Shown here piece by piece: positions 58,922 to 64,000 of a stretch of DNA of 64,000 nt. The stretch is from Stereum hirsutum FP-91666 SS1 (Eukaryota; Basidiomycota; Agaricomycetes; Russulales; Stereaceae), in assembly GCF_000264905.1 (NCBI RefSeq), contig NW_006763150.1, forward strand, positions 124,001 to 188,000, written 5' to 3'. Below the pieces are notes generated by a model. The model ran no database searches. It saw nothing but the letters and a program-made list of their open reading frames with translations, and was not told the DNA's origin. A program made the translations under genes and the position numbers. Position 1 is the stretch's first letter, and each line of letters begins with the position of its first letter.

Positions 58922-60761
58922 TTACTTGTTAGTTGGAAGGTCTGAAGCTCCAGCAGTTGTTCCAGTCCTTGAACTGGATGCCGATGGCTTCAGACCCTTC
59001 GCGTTGTTGCGCCGTGGGCGCTTGGGTCGCGACGCAGACGCAGACGACGCACCGACGCCGTCGTCGTCGATCTGGTCCGAACCCCTCTTTCGGCTGGCCC
59101 CGCTTGATGAGCCCGGTGTTGGTTCTTGTTCGTAGGCCCATCCTGTGATACGAATTCGGTCCTGAGCGTCTTCCACGGTCAGTGGATCGGGGAGCCGTTC
59201 CTCTAACTGGATAATGACGGGCGTGTTGCGGCCAGCCTGCCTCTCATCGTCCGTGAGCAGACTCGAATGACGGATGTAGTCCTGCGCGTTGGAGCTGGGG
59301 CCGTTATCGATGCTGTCGCTTGTCCTCATGGACGCGTTCCGGCTGGTGATGGAACCTTGATCGGCGTTCACGCCAGTTGGCAGAAGACGTTGCGGATGAG
59401 CTTGGTGCGGGAGTTGAGATTGGTGCGGGGCTTGAACGATCTGACCACCAGGCGATTCATACGAGCCGTGCGACTGGGCCTGTTGCGCTGCGTGGGGGCG
59501 AGCACGAACACTGCTAAATGACGGGGATGGGGTATTTTCCGGGCCTTCGCAGTTCTCCGGGGTGTTGACGTAGACGAAGTTTTTCTATGTGCATCAGTTA
59601 GTTCTGGATCGTAACAGAATTTGGTGCTCGAAAGGGGGCTGACCTCTCGGAGCTCGTCGCCCTGGCGGTCCATGTTGTGCTATAGGCCCTGGTCAGTCTC
59701 CGAAGTAAAGATCTCAAGGAATAAAGACGAACTTGTGTGGCCTTGCGCCTTGGTGCATAAGCATGAGTGCCAACTATCTCCCCCTCATGATCCCGGCGAC
59801 CGGCCTCGTCCTTTGGAGGCGCCTGAAAATTCTATTAATTCTATTAATTGACGTTGCCAATAAAGTCTCGACAGGACCACTGTGCGTACCCCTGCACCAG
59901 AGCCCCCAACGTCCAATCTCTGGTCGCTCCTGGACCCAAGGAATATCCTCAGCCAGAGGAGCAGCTGCAAATAACGTTGAGTGAGTTCTCACGATCCTCC
60001 GTCATCGCCAGCACAAAGTACTCACCGGGGGCATATATACCCACAGGTACGGAATGTGCATTTCTAGCCGCCTTAAACTCTCTTCTTTCCTTGCACCCAT
60101 CAGGCGCAGGAGGTAATTGGCCATCGCCTGGAGTGGCGGACTCAGCCGAACGATGTCGCTATTAAGGCGGGTGGCGATGCTGACGATGACAGATGGTTGA
60201 ATAGTGGAGGAGGACTGTGTATTATCGGCCCCGTTCTGGGATGTCCCGGAGTGGACAGTCCTACTCTGCAAGCCAGATGCCGAAGGTGGAGGAGAATGGT
60301 GCTGTCCGCGGGGTGCATTGGATGGATGCGCTCCATCCGAACGCGATGCAACACTGACGGCCCTGCTGGCCTCGATGCTGTTGGAGTAGGGGCGATGGGT
60401 CCGATTGTGAGGCAGTGTCCTTTTAGAAGTTGTACTGCTTGAAGTACGGGGTCGGTTGCTGTCCTCGCCGGGCGGATGACGATCCCCAACACGGGCGTCG
60501 TGGATTGTCGACGAGGTTTGTGGTTCATCTGGAACTTGAAGTTCGATTTTGGATTGGGATCGAGTTCTATCATTGGGAAAGTATACGCTTACCTCCCACA
60601 CGCTGATCTGCTTTGGCATCCCTCGAAACCGTCGCGTGAATCCTCCCAGGGTTGTGTAGAGCCATGAGGGGTTGAAAAGGATGATCTGTGTTGGAGCTCG
60701 TCGGACCAACACAATGATCCCCTGGACCCGAGGACGGCAGTTGGCAACGCGTCGTGTTCAT
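58922..60761 (-). CDS. family 1 putative nuclear protein (copy E)
   Basis: Six exons, 60761-60593, 60528-60026, 59964-59890, 59822-59733, 59679-59644 and 59584-58922, 511 aa, phases matching copy D throughout. Helical segment IQPSVIVSIATRLNSDIVRL, ANYLLRLMGARKE, ending YMPP; micro-exon HNMDRQGDELRE (36 nt); FVYVNTPENCEG; IIQLEERLPDPLT; ITGWAYE; then RKRGSDQIDDD and PKRPRRNNAKG. Copy D has an additional intron in its last part that copy E lacks. As in copy D, a downstream exon with CIFSTCPLEGHELSLEDS could replace the annotated end. No known domain. Strong conservation of the helical segment against divergence elsewhere suggests that this part is under constraint. Confidence 0.72.
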
Positions 60762-60764
60762 TGT

Positions 60765-61120
60765 TATATACTGAAAATTGAAAGGATGTTTGAGTTATGG
60801 TGTCGGTGTCTGAGCGGATGGTGGTAAAAACAAATGTTGTGTTCGTGTTCGGCTCGGCACGGCCGTGGCTTGTGTCAGGAGTGGCGTGTGACTTGTACAT
60901 ATCCCACGCCACAATCCTCTACCAAGGGCCACATCCCCCTCCCGATGCTCCCGACTGAGGATACACCCTGCATCACATCTGAGCTCCATTGTTAGGATGA
61001 AAACTCACCCATGGTAATTTAAGACTATAGGTGTTCCCATTGGGGTAACAAGGTGAGTTGATAGAAGTGAACATAGGCCATGCTGGCGTAAGATGAGACT
61101 CATCGGACGCCGTGCTTGCT
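60765..61120 (-). other. conserved 5' block of copy E
   Basis: Counterpart of 54760-55110. It contains an ATG (about 61071) reading MFTSINSPCYPNGNTYSLKL, a GTGAGT donor near 61010, the frame GRGLWRGICTSHTPLLTQAT, and an acceptor-like TTTTCAG just before the exon that carries the annotated ATG. It suggests one or two upstream coding exons. Confidence 0.4.
61021..61038 (-). promoter_or_regulatory. shared motif at family 1 5' end (copy E)
   Basis: The minus strand reads GGGAACACCTATAGTCTT followed by A, one base different from copies B, D and F. Confidence 0.5.
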
Positions 61121-61467
61121 GGGTAAAGGCAGGAGAGGTCCTATGGAATACGAGATACCAGTACAGACAGTGGTCGCATTACATGGTTTTATATGTCGCA
61201 AGTTCCTTTTTATTCTGTCTATATGGTTGCTGACGCGGCCGATCCTTTCTTCTACCACCTTTTGTGGCGCGTATACGCGTTACTATAGGTGAACACACTT
61301 TCAACAATGGGTTGACAAGAAACCACAGAAGTTTTCTCGTGCAAAAAAGGTCGTCGCTAATTATTTCAGAGCGCAAAAAGATGTGTATTTACAAAAGAGA
61401 AGTCCCAAACGCTGTTCACAAAGGGAGCATTGTTCTTTCAAGACAACGAACATATTCTATGGAGACA

Positions 61468-63186
61468 CTACACTTTTTGCACTCCGTGTATCATCCAATC
61501 TCTTGCCCAGCAGTCCGGTACACCACCCTTCAACAACTCAGGAAACGACAATCTCTCCCATACCCACTCCTTCCGCATCCTTCCTGTTCCACTGCCACCA
61601 CCACTGCTTTCTCCCCCACTATTGCCTCCTCCTCCTCCTCCGTCATCACCATCCTTCTTCTCCTCAGCCGCAGCCCCACGTACCAGCTTCATCTTCCCTA
61701 AGAACAAAGTCTCCGACTTCACCCTACTCGAACCGAGCACATGATACAAAGACGAAGGTAAAGACGGAGAAATATCGTCATCGTCACGGACAGCACGGAG
61801 GACCCACCCTGAGTCTATAAACGTTTTCAGTCCTGTATCCCATATGCCTTGTGCGTAGTACGCCTGGAGCTCCTCTAGGTATGGTAAACCTTTCCGATTG
61901 TCCCCAGCGGAAGCGCTACACACATTCCGGTCAACGTCAGGATAACACATCGGAAAGTAAGAAGACGTAGGCGAAGATGAAGGAGTACGATTCGGGTTCA
62001 TCAACATATAAGGATCGACGCCTCTAAACCTCGGAAACGGAAACCACGCAAAGACTTGTTCGTCGAGCCTAAAGAGAACAAGAACGAACTGGAGATAATC
62101 AACGCCTGTCTGCGTTTTGATACTCGCTTTGAGAGCATCGTATAGTGGCTTCCGCACAGATAACGCATGGAACTCATCAGCAGCGAGCGTAGACTCCTCG
62201 CCAGTGACCTCGGGGTTGGTGACCCGACGGACAGCGCCCTTCGCCAACCGGAATGCTGTCGACTGATGATCCCCCACTCCTGATTCTTCCCCAACTCCTT
62301 CGTGCCTGTGTGATAAGTCACTAGCACCTCCCAATCTCATACAAAGATCAAAACAGAAAAATGTCGAATCGTAGTCGAAGGACGATTCGCCACCTTGACA
62401 GCATATGCCGAGAAAGAGAGCGGTTTGGAATGAGTATTGGTGCTCGGATACGAAGGTTGTGAGGAGCGTGGCTTGAGCGGGGCTGAGGGTAGGTTTTGGG
62501 ACGTTCGTGCTAGCGTCGTGAGTGGATATGTGCGATGCTTGAGGACTGCCAGTGGAGGAGATGCTAGGCATGACGGAAGTGGCAGATGAGAGTTCGGTGG
62601 AAGATGGTATCATGGAGACGATGTCATCTGGGAGAGGTCGAGGAGGGACCTCAAGCTCAGCGAGGGTGCGATCCTGAAGGTCTTGAAGTTCGATACGCAG
62701 GCGAGCACGACGGGAGCGAGGAAGGTTTCGAAGTCGAGTGGCCCCGACAGGTTCATGGGTCTGATGCTCCGGAGTTGCTCGGAGAGGTTGGGATTCACGA
62801 GTAGATGATCCTTTTGTGTCGGAGTTGGGCTGCCGTGGTGTCGTTGGCCGACGAAGGGGTCTGAGAGTCGCGCACACTTTTCTAGATTCAGAGGTACCGA
62901 AGTAATGTGGCGTCAGTCAACAACGTTCACGACGCACTGCAGAGATACTAGGATAGTCCAAGACAAGAGAGTGAGCGTACTGGTGATCTCTCCAATCTTT
63001 CCTCTGGCAAGTCTTGTCGCAGTATCGTATATGACAAGCACTGCATACACCAAAGTTGTCTCCGTACTCAGACCTCTTCGTACAGCCTGGACGGGAACAA
63101 GGCGATGGTGACCTCTCGCGCTTGCACCCTCGGATTTGAGTATCATCCTCTGCCATTTCCGGACGTTTAGTAGTAAGGGGTGGCAT
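61468..63186 (-). CDS. MYND zinc-finger protein
   Basis: Two exons, 63186-62931 and 62876-61468, phase 1 junction with a 54-nt intron containing a CTGAC branch site, 554 aa. The N-terminus has a MYND finger at about residues 30-65: CSRPGC, CSAC, YCDKTC, then W and two H. The rest is a Ser/Thr-rich linker with an Arg-rich helix (SRRARLRIELQDLQDRTLAE), then a folded region (TTFVSEHQYSFQTALFLGIC, FFCFDLCMRLGG, YLQFVLVLFRLDEQVFAWFP) and a Gly-rich insert near the end. Unlike the tandem MYND pair at 33.6-39.4 kb, the finger is N-terminal and the body is unrelated. The start could also be the ATG at 63156. TATATATA at 63255-63262 is a plausible TATA box. No catalytic motif seen. Confidence 0.75.
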
Positions 63187-63254
63187 CCAACGAGGGATGA
63201 AGAGGAAGGACGAGAGACCGACGCACTGTACGAGAAGTGAACTTTCCGTAGGAC

Positions 63255-63262
63255 TATATATA
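63255..63262 (-). promoter_or_regulatory. TATA box of the MYND gene
   Basis: TATATATA, palindromic, about 70 bp upstream of the ATG at 63186. Confidence 0.4.
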
Positions 63263-63794
63263 AAAGTAAGAAATAGAGTGGAGTCCATACAGCTATACAT
63301 ATGATTGGTCGTGATGTTGATGAGAACCACGGCGGCGATCCGGGAAGCTATTCTATTATGGGTCCGCACGACCTCAAGCCTCGTCGCAGATCCTACCGAT
63401 CTTCCAGGGGATAGTCCCTTTGGGGATAAGTACTGTAAAGAAACCTATGAGCGTGTGGTCCGAGGGCTGAAGGGACCGTCATATATATGTGGATCTGAGA
63501 CAGCGACGAGGAATAGTTTACAGTATATGCATTCACAGGAAAGTATGCAGAGGTTCCCGCAAGAGGACATCTTACCGGGCTGGTCAAGGTTACTGGACTA
63601 AGCGATACGGCCACATCGGATTCGATGTTTACTAGCAATGGCTTGCGATGAAGGCACTTCAAAGTAATGAAGGGCAGAATGAGCAGAGCAGCCACGAAAA
63701 CAGGAAGAGAGGAAAGCCCAAACCGTGACAGAGCCCTTCACGACGCGCTACAAAGACGTCGTGCGCAAAAATTACCGATCATCCACTTACTGAA
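63263..63794. other. intergenic, nothing supportable
   Basis: Short frames on both strands without support between the MYND promoter and tRNA-Ile. Confidence 0.45.
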
Positions 63795-63868
63795 TGGCCA
63801 ACGTGGGGATCGAACCCAAGACCTTCGCGTTATTAGCACGACGCTCTAACCAGCTGAGCTAGTCGGCC
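63795..63868 (-). tRNA. tRNA-Ile (AAT)
   Basis: Folds on the minus strand: acceptor GGCCGAC/GTTGGCC with A discriminator, D-arm GCTC/GAGC, anticodon stem TCGTG/CGCGA with loop CTAATAA (anticodon AAT, read as inosine-AU), and T-loop TTCGATC. The outermost pair of the T-stem is a T-C mismatch; all other stems are sound. 74 nt, no intron. Confidence 0.93.
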
Positions 63869-64000
63869 GGTACAACGGCGCTTTTTAGTACTGTAGTATC
63901 ATGACCACATCGGCCCGACTCATCAACTTCACCCTCTTTAATTCCTGTCCCCAAAAATGTCTGCGATGCATCGCTCATCCGTCATTATCTGGTTCTTGAC

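Larger units (their letters stand above)
57460..61390. repeat. tandem segmental duplication, unit 2
   Basis: Partner of 51380-55400 in the same orientation. Unit 2 carries copy E and its companion. Past 61390 the neighbour changes from the hydrolase to a MYND gene, which marks the right breakpoint. Confidence 0.85.

Noticed and set aside
1..64000. CRISPR arrays, prokaryotic operons, integrase or phage genes
   Set aside because: Intron-rich genes, a tRNA intron and eukaryotic protein families show this is fungal nuclear DNA; no spaced direct-repeat array is present.

Overview
The window looks like nuclear DNA of a filamentous basidiomycete, probably an Agaricomycete. Genes are cut by many short GT-AG introns (mostly 45-90 nt), include micro-exons, and there is a tRNA-Tyr with an intron after position 37. 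The recognisable proteins are typical fungal ones: a Cdc4-type F-box/WD40 protein, an F-box-like protein, MYND-finger proteins, a ZNF511-like C2H2 protein and proline-iminopeptidase-like alpha/beta hydrolases. I saw no reverse transcriptase, transposase, CRISPR array or bacterial operon structure.

Layout. 1-13.6 kb: two intact members (1950-4098 and 5920-8544, minus) of a protein family I do not recognise, each with a small spliced unit converging on it, then about 4 kb with no supportable gene. 13.7-20.8 kb: conserved housekeeping-like block with an F-box-like gene, tRNA-Tyr, the Cdc4 homologue and a small serine/threonine-rich gene. 21.6-29.8 kb: three more family loci on the plus strand, all interrupted or hard to model; one is a frameshifted copy of the first gene. 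30.7-39.4 kb: ZNF511-like gene, then two tandem MYND paralogues with a 446-bp inverted-repeat element between them. 40.7-50.1 kb: another intact family member, an alpha/beta hydrolase with a Cys nucleophile, two orphan genes, a nonsense-laden relic and a further family member. 51-61.4 kb: a tandem segmental duplication of about 4 kb per unit, each with a family gene and its convergent partner, separated by a second hydrolase. 61.5-64 kb: a third MYND gene and tRNA-Ile.

The main new object is the repeated family ('family 1', at least eight loci). Members share many phase-0 exon junctions, a helical central segment, a basic/acidic block of the type KRGR-DDDD, and a C-terminal signature of the form F-S-L-x-P-x-E-G-H-D/E-x-S. 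Sequence otherwise diverges quickly. Downstream of most copies lies a small spliced transcription unit on the opposite strand ('companion'), so the unit being multiplied appears to be a convergent two-gene cassette. Several copies are decaying through frameshifts or in-frame stops. Function is unknown; nuclear localisation is inferred from composition only. All homology statements are from reading the sequence by eye, without database searches.
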